From Fragilariopsis cylindrus CCMP1102 (Eukaryota; Bacillariophyta; Bacillariophyceae; Bacillariales; Bacillariaceae): a stretch of DNA of 45,571 bases. The notes under the pieces were generated by a model, which saw only the letters and a program-made list of their open reading frames with translations, had not been told where the DNA came from and did not search any database. Below are positions 1 through 10,643 of this stretch, one piece after another. The translations under genes were made by a program, and so were the position numbers. The stretch's first letter is position 1. Each line of letters opens with the position of its first letter. The stretch covers positions 1 through 45,571 of the forward strand of contig FMBT01000576.1 of the NCBI GenBank assembly GCA_900095095.1, in the 5' to 3' direction.

Positions 1-1496
1 CAACCACACGACCGCGATTCGATGGTCGCAACAAATAGTCAATAATCCATTTGGAAGCATTACGGGAGGTTTCTAATAGTATTTCCTTAGTGGCTCGTAC
101 CGTTCGAGACAAATATCTAATATCTGACCTTTCCTATCTTCAGGATAATCGTAAACCGTTTTGGGTCTCTCACCATTCCGATGTGGGGCCCTTGGAAGAT
201 CACCAACGTCCAGTCCCAAAAAACTCGAGGTCGGTTACCACATCATCTGCCATAGTCTGATTCTTCCGATTGTCGAACTGTCCGATTTCAATCAAAAATA
301 GTTTCGCTTTGTCACATCACCATCACCATCACCATCAACACTATCATCACCTTTCGAAGAAAAGTCATGAATCGGCATAGTGTGGTGGTCTAATAGGGCC
401 AACTCTTCTGGAGTGTCCATCGGAGTTAATCCCAATCGAGAAAGGTACATGTGATAATTTGATTCACCCGTACAAAAATTAATATCGACATCACTCACAC
501 CCACACAGCGTTGATGGTCTGCTCTTGTTGTCACCTTCTTCGTCACTACTTTTTTGGCGTTCAATTTGGACACTCTAGAAGCATCTTTCGTCGTCGATAA
601 TAAGAACGATCGAAAGTCGTCTTCATTGTCGAAAGTCTTTTTCACTTGCTCTGTGGCTACTGTGGAGACTATAGCTGAAGTCTCCCTTCTCTCATCATTA
701 TTATTGCATTATCATTATCATTATCCTCGGGACAAAGCTCCCCACAGACACCGATAAAGTTCTCAACAGTTGGAATCAAGGTGGGGTGTTTTCTGAGCTT
801 GTAATTGTACAAACTTTCGAAATTGCAGTACTGGGTGTCTCAAGGTAATGATAATCCGACGTCTGGAAATAATGTCTCAAGGTTCCGTAACGATGTTTCG
901 TGACCGAGTTCGAATGGGGCCTTGTATCCAACCACCATTATTTCTTTTTGTCCACTATTGCTATCATCATCATCATCATCATCTACATTTGTATCACTAT
1001 AATTCGCTTCGTCGACGATCATTGATGATGACTTCTTTGTCACATTATCAAATTCGGCCACGAATTCAGAATATTTATCACTTTGCAGGAAGTGTGTTTC
1101 GTGGTGAGGAATAAAAAGTCTTTCCGATGGATATAATATTTTATTCTGTAAATAAGTAGTTCCGCATTTTGGAAATCCCCCTACCACGAAATCAATCAAG
1201 TGTGGATCAATACTTTCTTGTACATCGATCGGTACTTCGCCAACCTCTCTAGGGTAGTATGGATGATGATAGGTCGCGAGTAGTAGATTTTGATTTTGAT
1301 TTTGGCCACGTTCTTGATCGTATTTTGTTGTGTTACTGTTACTGTTACTGTTACCGAAGTTCGACGATGATGATGGGACATCATCGTTTCTGTTCCCCCC
1401 ACCCGTAATCAGATTCAGAGTGGTCGAAACCACTGCTGCGAATGTTAAAAACGCGATAGTAATTATTGCTACTCCTTGCTTTGATATCGTCATCAT
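1..1496 (-). CDS. PAPS-dependent sulfotransferase, type II membrane, partial and frameshifted
   Basis: A Golgi-type carbohydrate sulfotransferase would transfer sulfate from PAPS to a glycan. The first ATG (1496) opens a short N-tail and a membrane anchor (about residues 5-25, 'GVAIITIAFLTFAAVV'). The 5'-phosphosulfate loop GFPKCGTTYL lies near 1157-1186, followed by 'PHHETHF' and, in another frame near 830-860, the 3'-phosphate-type motif 'RIIITLRHPVLQF'. 'YHMYLSRLGLTPM' near 430-470 and a C-terminal block 'NASKWIIDYLL' near 30-65 match the family; the gene leaves the window at base 1 without a stop. The frame is broken about five times: near 863, in a CCCC run near 783-786, in an AAT repeat near 705, in a T6 run at 218-223, and near 69-82. 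Four of the breaks fall in conserved blocks, so this is either a pseudogene or a gene with assembly indels. The fold call is firm; whether it works is unknown. Confidence 0.75.
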
Positions 1497-2281
1497 ATCA
1501 CAGTATGTACACGTAAAACAATGTAAAACTGAAGCTGTGAATAATGAAATGGAAAAAAGAATGTCAAGCAAATATCAATACGAGGTGTAATAAGTCACAC
1601 ACGGAGTGAATTTTTTCTCTTTTCCTCCTCGTGTGGCCAAAAAAGTGTGAATGAGATGCCTGCTTTCGCGCAAAACAGATCTCTACGTTGTAAGCATGGA
1701 TATTTTTAAAGAAAAATGAGTCGTCAACGGCAAACCAATCGGAAGATGACGTTATATTATGCGCTAGATTTGCCATTTGAGCGTGACTTGACGACTAAAT
1801 GCCATAAACACAAAAAACAAAAAACAGCTTTTTAGTCCAGCATATCCATAAAATTAATAATACAGTATTGTGAAAACACGAAATTTGTGTAATTTTTGCT
1901 CCCCCCTATGTGTGAACTTTCTTTATGATCCCCCTAGTTTTCAAAATTCCCTCCAAAATAACAAGTGACACAGTTTAAGAAAGAGAATACAGTACAGTAC
2001 TGCGATCTTTATAATTCTAACAGAAGGTAGGTGCACCTGCTGCTACTATAATACTTGTGATTATCTTGACTACGACTACGAATACTACCGATCGAATGGG
2101 TTTTCATATACGAGATATCACTCTAGGTATGATACATGATATGAACCTTACTCGGTACATTATAATAGCAGGTACTCATAATTTCTACTTTAGTCTAACC
2201 ATATTTCACTACTTACTGCATGTAACGCTCTATTAGTTCATCAGAACCAACGTTCTTTTCCTTCCTGGTGCTACACTGTAA
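1497..2281. other. spacer, no gene seen
   Basis: AT-rich spacer between the 5' end of the first sulfotransferase and the 3' end of the next gene. It contains a TACAGTACAGTACTG cluster near 1990 and no convincing coding sequence. Confidence 0.5.
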
Positions 2282-3763
2282 CTACGCAAAGGTCGCGTCC
2301 ACCGCAGGAAGCACCCACTCACTCTCATCAAAAGTTATCCCTGTAGTGAAAGTTTGCGTAGCTTGCTCCAATTGAATTCGTGTCTCCTCACATTCCTGAC
2401 TATCTACATGTTGCGGTAACTTGCTCGACACTAAAATTTCCAAGGTTTTAGAATCGTACTTCATTAATTTCCTATATTCCAAGTCTTGAAGAATCTGTTC
2501 TGAGCAATTCAGATTTTGTTCCTTATGCAAAACATGTGTTTTCGGGTTTGCGACTTTTGGCAATGAAGTGCATCCAAGTTGCTTCCGTAGTTTGTCCACT
2601 TCTTTTCCAAGCTCTTCGCCACTATTCCATGATACGTCATAAAACCTTGGCCGTCCCCATCCTTGTTGCTTTCTACTCTGTGTTGCTTTTATGTCACCGG
2701 TGTTATACGATTCTTCGTCATATGCAATTTTTGTAATCGTATGCCAACGATGTTCCATTTCATCAGCATACCACAAGAAACGTTGGAAAGGAACAAAGGA
2801 ATCCCAGATATCGTCCGTCACTTTTAAGTTTACAGGTCCGGAGTTTTCGCCTGAACGAGGGCAAGTTGCCATCTCTGGGTGGGCACCATGGGTTTGCTTT
2901 CTTTTTTTGTTTTTTCTTTTCTCCAATTTGTACATTTTATTGTCGATGATGCAGGGTGTTTTGGATTTGGAAGTAGTACCTACAAAACTCTGAGCGATGT
3001 CATATCGATTGCGACGTACACGAACGAAGGCAGCGGATTCACCAAAATATTTGGCCAAACATTCCAAGACTCTGCCTCGATTGTGAAAATGACCCATATC
3101 GATGTATGTGGTATGATTCATGGAATAATCCTGCTGTCTCTCCTTCTGATATTGATATCGAATTAATCGATCCTGATCAAACTCGTCTACGGTACGCTTG
3201 ATGCGAGAAAGGAGATGCGGAATAAGCTTGCTGTTTGTCAACTCACATTTGCTATCGTCAGGCCACATTTTCTCGTCAAGAAATTTGTCTTTATATTTGT
3301 CTTCAAAATGACTCACTGGGTTCCAGGGACAACCGGGCTCCCCAAGCGTCCTGTGGAACGTTGTCGATCCACTATGCCCTGTGCTATGTCCAAAGATAAA
3401 AAATGGCGGGTAGTAAAAGGTGCTGCGCCGATAACTATCACTGTCATCAACACTGATGATCGTGGTTGCTGCTTTGCCTTTCTTCTTCTTCTTTTTTCCT
3501 TTGTTATTGATATTGTCAATAATAGTAGACGTAATTTGATTGTTGATGATTTCCTTTTTATTAGTTGTATCAGACTCTTGGTCCATAATAGTAGACATAA
3601 GTTGATTGTTGATGATTTCCTTTTTATTAGTAGCCGTAACCATATTAGAACCACCACCGGCTGATGCACTTCCAATGAAATCTAAACTGACGAATTTGTA
3701 TTTGTCAATAATAACGTTATATCCCATTGGAGAAAGGACAGCAAATAAAGCAAGCAGAAGCAA
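2282..3763 (-). CDS. P-loop sulfotransferase-like protein with N-terminal hydrophobic segment
   Basis: An uninterrupted frame of 493 codons. The first codon of the open frame is TTG; the first in-frame ATG is codon 13 (3727), and a stop lies upstream, so the start is uncertain and an upstream exon is possible. The N-terminus is hydrophobic, followed by a Lys-rich low-complexity region in which a 21-codon unit beginning NKKEIINNQ occurs twice (residues 47-55 and 68-76). A glycine-rich loop GHSTGHSGSTT (residues 125-135) is placed like the PAPS/phosphate-binding loop of sulfotransferases and is followed by 'FHRTLGEPGCPWNPV'. Further on are 'YIDMGHFHNRGR', 'FVRVRRNRYDIAQSF' (a likely 3'-phosphate helix) and 'PFQRFLWYADEMEHRW'. 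I infer a diatom-lineage sulfotransferase-like family; the substrate is unknown. It is among the few genes here with no frameshift. Confidence 0.7.
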   Translation of the reverse strand: MLLLALFAVLSPMGYNVIIDKYKFVSLDFIGSASAGGGSNMVTATNKKEIINNQLMSTIMDQESDTTNKKEIINNQITSTIIDNINNKGKKKKKKGKAATTIISVDDSDSYRRSTFYYPPFFIFGHSTGHSGSTTFHRTLGEPGCPWNPVSHFEDKYKDKFLDEKMWPDDSKCELTNSKLIPHLLSRIKRTVDEFDQDRLIRYQYQKERQQDYSMNHTTYIDMGHFHNRGRVLECLAKYFGESAAFVRVRRNRYDIAQSFVGTTSKSKTPCIIDNKMYKLEKRKNKKRKQTHGAHPEMATCPRSGENSGPVNLKVTDDIWDSFVPFQRFLWYADEMEHRWHTITKIAYDEESYNTGDIKATQSRKQQGWGRPRFYDVSWNSGEELGKEVDKLRKQLGCTSLPKVANPKTHVLHKEQNLNCSEQILQDLEYRKLMKYDSKTLEILVSSKLPQHVDSQECEETRIQLEQATQTFTTGITFDESEWVLPAVDATFA

Positions 3764-3884
3764 AGAACGATATCGACGATCGAAATAGAAGGAAGGCTAG
3801 ATATGATTGATGATAATGATCTTCTTTATTAATAGATAAAATTCGTCCTTTTTTTCTTCATTTAAAATAATTCCTTGCGCACGG

Positions 3885-3915
<31 letters not shown>

Positions 3916-4320
3916 AAATCAAGATCAACAAAAATGCGCGGCAAAACTTCAGTACTATTAATATAACAAGCTTGTCTTTGTAACGAAATCGAAGAATAGT
4001 GGTGTAAAAAAAAAGCAATAAATGAGCCATTAAGGGGTTTTAACGCGCTGTTTCTACATGTATTTTGATTATGAACTCTTTTCATCAAAAATCGAAAAAC
4101 TTACAAGTCAAGTAAGTTACTTTGAAGTAGTTAGATGCGTGAGATTTTGTTAACGCGACTCATTGGGATTAATTTCCAAGCGTGCCTGTACGCGTTATAA
4201 CAAAAATGCGCAATTTAATACAAATCGAAAATAAGCGAAAATTCACAACCCCAAGCGCGTGCGCGACTATTTTTAAACGGCTACATTTCGCGAGAATTGA
4301 ATTTAATTAGTCATCCATTT

Positions 4321-4406
4321 GACTCAAAATATTTGATTCGTGAGTCGAATGTTCGACTCATGAGTCGAACGTTCGACTCATCATTCGATTCAAATATTTT
4401 TGAGTC
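4321..4406. repeat. near-perfect inverted repeat built from GAGTCGAA units
   Basis: The arms run from GACTCAAAATATTTGATTCG on the left to its diverged reverse complement ending in ATATTTTTGAGTC on the right, with GTTCGACTCATGAGTCGAAC at the centre. It could form a long hairpin or be a binding-site cluster. Confidence 0.7.
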
Positions 4407-4719
4407 TCGAACGTTCATGAATCAATTTTTGCCTGGTCCTGTGGCCACTCACTATTATTTTTATATGTCCGTTGAGATACGCACTGTGTACAGTAACTTA
4501 CTACGGTAGTAGCCTGCTGTAAAAAACAAACGTTAGTAATGATGGTCCATTATTTTCGTTTCTTCTCATATTTCATTTTATCATTTCATCATATCATCAT
4601 ATCATCATATCATCATATCATCATTCTTTCATATACAGTAGTAGTATTGTTCCGAATATCTGTTCTATTTCGTCGTCATCGTTATCGTCATCGTTATCGT
4701 CGTCGGCTATAATACTGAA

Positions 4720-4845
4720 TGAAACTGAAACTGAAACTGAAACTGAAACTGAAACTGAAACTGAAACTGAAACTGAAACTGAAACTGAAACTGAAACTGA
4801 AACTGAAACTGAATCTAAATCTAAATCTAAATCTAAATCTGAATA
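4720..4845. repeat. GAAACT hexamer microsatellite
   Basis: About 15 tandem copies of GAAACT, then five or six of the related AAATCT, ending about 80 bases before the ATG at 4926. It lies in the probable promoter or 5' leader of the glycosyltransferase gene. Confidence 0.9.
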
Positions 4846-4925
4846 TATGAATGACGGCTTTTATTTTATACCAACGATCGATAACGAAGTAAGCTAAACT
4901 AACTGTTCTAATATCATCATTCAAA

Positions 4926-7540
4926 ATGATGATGAAACATAAACAGAATACGAAAACGAAAACGAAGAAGAACCGAGGAACACGAAGAATATCACTATTA
5001 TCATTATCATTGTCATTAGTATTCATATACTTGGTTTTGGTTTCGTTTATTTATTATTATAATAATAGCAGTAACGTTAGTAGTGATGATGATAGAATCA
5101 TTCATTCGCATGCTAATGTTAATGTTAATGCAGGACGTAGTACCGATAAAGCACCACAAAAAGCACAACAAAGGTCACAAGAACAAAGTTCATACTACGA
5201 ACACAACAAATCAAACAAACAAAGTTCAAGTTCACAATCACAAAGTTCACAATCATCACAAAGTAGTTCACAACAAATAATGCAAAATCAAGATAATAAT
5301 AAGAATCAGAATAATCATGTGGCATTTTGTGTATTAATCAAAGATGATAATGCCATATTATCCGAATGGATTGCCTATCATTATTCGGTTTTTAAGTTAC
5401 GTCGTTTAATTATTGCAGTGGATCCACATTCCACACAAAATCCGAATGATATCTTAAAGCTATGGGGGACACAAGTATATACCAAACGACAATTAGTAAA
5501 TGGGAAAGGAGGGAAAGGTAATCATAATAACTACTTGTATAATAACTATAATAACGGTAATAGTAGTACAAACGCTGACAATGACAATGACAATGACGGA
5601 AGCAGCTCAAGCACAAATTCAAACTCAAACTCAAAGTATACGTCTACTATAGACGACAATAATGATCATGATACTAATGTGTTCCAATTACAGTATACAA
5701 TATGGGAAGATGATGATTATACACCAGAATATTTTTATAAATATCAACAATATGAGAAATTACCAAAACGTATAGTACGAACTAATGAAATATTAATGAA
5801 TAAGACAACTGGTATAATATATTCAACACCATGGCATAAAAGTAAGAATAGAAACAAAAATAAGAAGAAAATAAGAAGAATGGTGGTAAAAATAAGAATA
5901 ATCATTCTCCAAACGAAGAAGAACTAGAACTTGAACCAGAACCAGTATTACAACAATCACAAGAGGATATTAAAAATGATATAATGAAACAACAAAATAA
6001 GTTATTTCGACAACATAATTTTAATTCCGAATGTTATCGTCAATTAATAATTGAAAGTAGTTCAAGTAGTTCCAGTGAGAGTACAAGTGAGAGTGAGAGT
6101 GATAATTCAAGTGAGACTTTAAGTGAGAGTGAGACTTCAAGTAAGACTTCAAGAATCGAAAGTGATAGTGATTCCTCTTCTTATTGGACAGTTCATATTG
6201 ATACGGATGAATATCTTGTACCGAATCCAGTATTTAAATTATTTCCGAATCCTACTAGTAGGAAAGACACTACTACCAATACTAATACTAACAGTAATAG
6301 TAATACTACTACTACTCTTAGTAGAACCAGCAGCAAAAATAAACATAAAAAAGCAAATAAAGCGCAACAAAAACGAAAGCTACAAAAAGATTTAACAGAC
6401 GACGATGAACAATATGAACAAAAACAAAATAAACTAGAAGAACAAAAACAATATGAATATAATTATATACAAAATTATATTATACCAATATTACCAAAAC
6501 AACCAACAATTAATTCATTATGGGACTATTTTAATCAATTTTTAAATATACAAGCACAAGTACAAGTACAAGTACAAGATACAGAAGAACAATATAAAAT
6601 TAAGATTGATGATCAACAACAACAACAACAAAATAATATAGAAGAACGGCAACGACAACGACAACGACAACAACAGGGTAAAGCAACAACAAAAACAATA
6701 CAAGCTTGTATCTTAATGCCAAGAATATTATTTGGATCGAATGAAGATCGCAATATAACAATACCATACAAAATTACAACTACAACTACAAATAGTGGTG
6801 ACAGTGACAATGACAATGATAGCAAAAGTACTAGTACAGATAGTACAAAAAGTAAAAGTTATTGGAAACATAAAAACTTTGATAGTTTACGATGGAAATA
6901 TCATACAAATTTTCATAGTCCAGGTTTTCCACCAAAATCAATTATTGATGTCTCCAAATTAGATCTAAAGAAGGACGTGATGTTTTTAAATGATAAAGTT
7001 GTGAAAAGTATACATGCACCAATTGTTGGATCGAAATTATTAAGGAAGAAGAGGAAGAAGAAGAAAACTACTGGAGGAGGACATTCTAATAATAATAATT
7101 ATAATAATACGGAGTTTGATGATTTTGATATTGATTTTGTGCATGTGGAAGGTTGTATCATCACAAAAAATCAAAAAAATATCTATAATACTAGAAAATT
7201 ATATCAACCATTTGTGATCTATCATTATTTAGGTTCCTTAGTGAATTATTTATCCAGACCTGATCCAAGACGGAAAGAAATGAAATATATTCTAAAAAAT
7301 AGAGGTAGTAATGATGCTATTGGTGATACTAATATTATAGTGAATAATGTGAATGTGAATAATAATGCAAGTACCAGTACAATTACAAGTACTATGAAAA
7401 AGAATGATAATACTAATGACGATAATAATAATGACAACCAAGCATTTGAATTATGGATTAGTGGTTGGTTAGATCATTTTATTGATACGTATGGAATTAA
7501 TAATACAGTAAAAGTATTAGGTGGTACTATTTTTAATTGA
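4926..7540 (+). CDS. DUF23/GT92-like glycosyltransferase, type II membrane protein
   Basis: A short basic N-tail is followed by a membrane anchor (residues about 20-44) and a Ser/Gln-rich stem, the layout of a Golgi glycosyltransferase. The catalytic part starts with 'VAFCVLIKDDNAILSEWIAYH' (about 5320-5380), typical of DUF23/GT92 and related GT-A enzymes. 'HIDTDEYLVP' near 6193-6222 is the DxD-type metal and nucleotide-sugar motif. 'WKYHTNFHSPGFPPKSI', 'VHVEGCIIT' and 'VIYHYLGSLVNYLSRPDPR' complete the family pattern. Poly-Asn, Ser and Gln insertions separate the conserved blocks. The frame changes once, near the A4 run at 5868-5871: one more A would join the upstream part to 'NEEELELEPEPVLQQ' and the 5984-7540 frame. 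I read it as one gene with a single indel. The acceptor and sugar are unknown. Confidence 0.75.
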
Positions 7541-7651
7541 ACAAATAATTGAAATAATTAATGATTGAATTGATTAATAATTGATTATTGAATTGATGAA
7601 TTGAAGTGATTTCAACTGAATTGAATTGAATTGAATTGAATTGAATTGAAT
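7541..7651. repeat. AATTGA-rich 3' flank with TTGAA pentamer run
   Basis: AATTG-type repeats follow the stop codon and end in about seven GAATT units (7615-7650), which abut the inverted repeat arm. Confidence 0.7.
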
Positions 7652-8089
7652 AGAAACAGAGATATACCAATCAGTCAAATGGAATAATAATATGAAAGAA
7701 CAACCGTAGACGACGAGCGCAAACGACGTGCGAGCGAAGCGAAGATAAAGAAGATAACTTGGATGGATGATATACGTACCGTACGAATGCATAGCCCTAT
7801 GCGATGCGATACTGTTAATAAAGTGTTTAGTTAGTTGGTTAGTTCATTAATTGATTCATATAAATATCTTATATTATTCTATTTTATTTTAGATTAGGCG
7901 TCCGTCCGTCAGTCCATCAAAATACTATTAACTACGTTTATATTTAGCGTTTTTAATTGTCAAACAAACAAACAAACAAACAAACAAACAAACCTAGCAT
8001 GTATCTATCTACGACACTCATCACGGACATTTTATATTAAAAGTTTCTCCACTGTTTTTCTTTTCCGCCTTTTGGGAATATATATATAT

Positions 8090-8129
<40 letters not shown>

Positions 8130-8130
8130 T
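7652..8130 (+). repeat. long inverted repeat, left arm
   Basis: The stretch from AGAAACAGAGATATACC to the TA-repeat at about 8080-8130 is matched in reverse complement by 14766-15245. Shared landmarks, in order, are: the GTCAAATGG block, GAACAACCGTAGA, GGATGATATACG, GAATGCATAG, TTAGTTAGTT, GGCGTCCGTCCGTCAGTCCATC, the CAAA run, ATCACGGACA, CTTTTGGGAATA and the TA run. The copies have diverged by substitutions and small indels. Confidence 0.85.
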
Positions 8131-8163
8131 GTGCGAACGCAGACTGCGCACATACAGGCCTAT

Positions 8164-8194
8164 CCAGGGGTCATAAAAAATTTATTACCCCTGG
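8164..8194. repeat. perfect 8-bp stem, 15-nt loop hairpin
   Basis: CCAGGGGT at 8164-8171 pairs with ACCCCTGG at 8187-8194 around an A/T-rich loop. Function unknown. Confidence 0.6.
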
Positions 8195-8378
8195 GGCCAT
8201 CATTGTTTGGAATTTTTTCATCCATAAGATAAAAGCGCCGTAAACCCATATAAAAAAATCTGCCTTCCGTACTAGTAGTAAAAGAAGATTCTTCGCTTCT
8301 TTGCTTTTTTGTTTTGTTTTGTAAGTAAAAAAATCACAGTAAGTTAGTACATTTTGCATTTTGTCGCTACAGTCGTGG

Positions 8379-8517
8379 TAGATTTGAAAATTCCCTTCAT
8401 GAGAGAGGCGGGGGGCGTGCGCGCGATTTGATGACCGTTGGAGAGTTTTTTTTTCCTGCTTGGAACAGTGTTCACGTGCTGTCGTACTTAGTATGGTTGA
8501 TCTCTCTCTCTTCTGGT
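8379..8517 (+). repeat. dispersed element, copy 1
   Basis: It starts TAGATTTGAAAATTCCC and contains GAGAGAGGCGGGG, a GCGCGCG run, GATGACCGTTGGAGAG, a T-run and CCTGCTTGGAA. The same order is seen at 11119-11260 in the same orientation, and a more diverged form at 19449-19560. Copies 1 and 2 lie about 150-290 bases upstream of start codons, so a promoter role or a short mobile element are both possible. Confidence 0.75.
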
Positions 8518-8665
8518 GTGTGTTATGATTAGTAAGTTACAAAAGCGCACACCCCCATCATCATCATCATCATCATTATCATTATCAACATCATCACACT
8601 TGACAGTCACATCTCCACAGCAATTAGGCGGGGCACGAGAACAAAAACAAGAACGACATTAGGAA

Positions 8666-10595
8666 ATGACAAACACTACATATTTATATTTTATTTTTCT
8701 TGGATGCATTTTGTTTACTATCATTACATTGTATGCATCTGTCATCGTAAAGGATAATCCAACAACAAAGAATGGACAGACAAATAATATGCCTGTAGTA
8801 ACGACGATGACAGCAGCAGGATCAGGGATGCCGGAATCCCTGGAAGAAGGGCTGCTGCTTGACGACGACGATGAGGAGAAAGAAGAAAACAGGGGACGCG
8901 ATGACGATGACGACGACGATGACAACGATGACAAGGAGGATCAGGAAGAGGAAGAGGATCATCAGGAAAAGGAAGGAGGAGATGATGCATCTGTCATCGA
9001 AATAAAGGCTATGACTAAAAAAGAGATAGAATCATGGAGAAAAATAAGAAATAATGGTGGTATGAAAAAATATTCCAAGGAATGGTTTTCTTCTTTTGAT
9101 AAAGATAAAAAAAGAAAAGAAAAATTATATAGTAATGCAGATTCGAATTCGATTAATAGTAGTGGTGGAGGACCAATATTAGATTTTGTTGTAGGTACGT
9201 ACCGATAACGTTTTACGTCTACGTTTTTACGTGCGTTGTGTTGTGTGTTGTCACATGAATCATGTTCACCATGTAGGCTATTGTGTGAATGTATGTGTGT
9301 GTGTGTGTGTTTGCGTGGGGTGGGGGGGGTGTGTAATCATTTACGATCTTTACCTGACTTTTTCTTCTATTTCTTTCGTTTATATATACATATATTATTT
9401 ATTTATACTACTGTTTTTGCTCTTACTACTACATCTTATATTTGCTACGTTCAATATTTTTTATTTACCATTCATCATTTACATTGTTTATTTTATAATA
9501 TAATATAATATAATATAATATAATATAATATGAAATAAAATAGCTGGTTTTCCTAAATGTGGTACAAGTGGATTAATTCATGCATTAATGATAATAACAC
9601 CCTATCCTGGTGGTGATAAATGTTCTAATATACATAATACAGTGAAAAATGCATACGGACAATGGGAAAACAAATATGGTATAAGTAATCAAACATTTTT
9701 AAAGGGATCCAAATGTCCAAAATTATTAGAACAATCATATAAAGATTTTAATAAATATTTACCTAAAACAAAATTAATTGTTGGTATACGTCATCCCGTA
9801 TTATGGTTTCAATCATTTTATAATATGCAAATGGCTAATTTTCCAAATCATTATAAAAATAGTAGTTCTTATGATATATTACCTTCTGATAATGATAATG
9901 ATAAGGATAGACAAGCAGCAAAAAGGAATACATTTGGTTGTATAAAAAAACAAAAATTATTTTGTGTTGCACGTGCTGAATTTCATTTAGCAATATCCAA
10001 ATTAGGTAAAACACCATTAATAGATGAAAATGAATTAAGATTATTAAATAGTGTGGATAAACACAAAAATGAAAAACATTATAATTCAACGCATATTCGT
10101 AGTCGTAATCCAATCTTATTATTTGAAATTAATCAACCAAAAGAAAAATATTTCTATAATGATTTAAGTAACTATTTACAGATTAATACCAATGATATTT
10201 TACCAAAATCCTCTGCGGATATTGTCTTTTATGCCAATTCCACAGAAGCAAAATTAAAACGAAATATGACAGAATCTCAAATTATTAAAATGAATCGTCG
10301 TACATTTGATATATGTTCTGTGGATCGTGATCCATTACGTAAATTATTAATGCCAATATCTTATAATTTACATGCATGGTTAATACAATATTTCATACCA
10401 GCATCCCAAAAAAGAAAGGATATATCTATATCTAATTTGTAAGTTCTTTTCGTTTTCTTTTTTCTCTTTTTGTTTTGTTTCGTTTCTCTGTTTGTTTTTT
10501 GTTTTGTTCTGTTCTGTTGTTTTCTTTTAATTTCGTTTTCTTTACTTATTTACATCTTCAACTACAGGGTCGTCAATACAATACCACCCTTATAA
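8666..10595 (+). CDS. PAPS-dependent sulfotransferase, three exons, type II membrane protein
   Basis: Exon 1 (8666-9194) encodes a membrane anchor (residues about 7-28), an Asp/Glu-rich stem and 'ILDFVV'. Intron 1 (9195-9543, GTACGT...ATAG) splits an alanine codon just before the PAPS loop GFPKCGTSGL in exon 2 (from 9544). Exon 2 continues with 'KLIVGIRHPVLWFQSFYN' (3'-phosphate site), 'FHLAISKLGKTPL' and 'PILLFEINQP', the same blocks as in the gene at 1-1496. A TAA at 10440-10442 would end the protein at 'ISNL', but the same bases form a GTAAGT donor (10439-10444). With the acceptor CTACAG at 10567, splicing gives a slightly longer C-terminus ending at TAA 10593-10595, which I prefer. Role: sulfation of a glycan or polysaccharide in the secretory pathway. 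No frameshift is needed. Confidence 0.85.
9195..9543 (+). other. intron 1 of the sulfotransferase gene
   Basis: The donor is GTACGT and the acceptor is AAAATAG. The intron holds a TG run (about 9290-9311), a G-run and an ATAAT repeat (about 9496-9531). The join restores LDFVVA-GFPKCGT in phase 1. Confidence 0.8.
10439..10567 (+). other. intron 2 of the sulfotransferase gene, donor overlaps a stop codon
   Basis: The donor GTAAGT overlaps the in-frame TAA, the tract is very pyrimidine-rich and the acceptor is ACTACAG. Splicing replaces the stop with nine codons (VVNTIPPL plus the joined Leu) before TAA at 10593-10595. Confidence 0.65.
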
Positions 10596-10611
10596 AATAT
10601 ATATTGGTAGC

Positions 10612-10643
<32 letters not shown>

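Larger units (their letters stand above)
3764..4925. other. spacer with microsatellites and a large dyad
   Basis: No gene seen. The spacer contains a GTT/CAA run near 3883-3916, a near-palindrome at 4321-4406, an ATCATATC-type repeat at about 4585-4625, and (GAAACT)n at about 4720-4812 followed by (AAATCT)n to about 4845, just upstream of the next start codon. Apparent minus-strand reading frames here are translations of these repeats. Confidence 0.7.
8131..8665. other. upstream region of sulfotransferase gene
   Basis: No gene seen. It includes a hairpin at 8164-8194 (stem CCAGGGGT/ACCCCTGG), the first copy of a dispersed element (8379-8517) and an ATC trinucleotide run near 8557-8600. Confidence 0.6.

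Noticed and set aside
4694-5026. Minus-strand frame with long Phe-Ser repeat
   Set aside because: It is the translation of the GAAACT microsatellite and antisense to the glycosyltransferase start.
7574-7792. Minus-strand frame similar in protein to a plus-strand frame at 15030-15317
   Set aside because: The similarity is explained by the 480-bp inverted repeat; the frames run through repeat units and have no independent support as genes.
9231-9508. Two overlapping frames with Cys-Val repeats
   Set aside because: They lie inside intron 1 of the sulfotransferase gene and read through a TG run.
10613-10638. Poly-A run as sign that the sulfotransferase is a retrocopy
   Set aside because: The gene has at least one clear intron, so it is not a processed copy; the A-run is more likely a homopolymer in the 3' flank.
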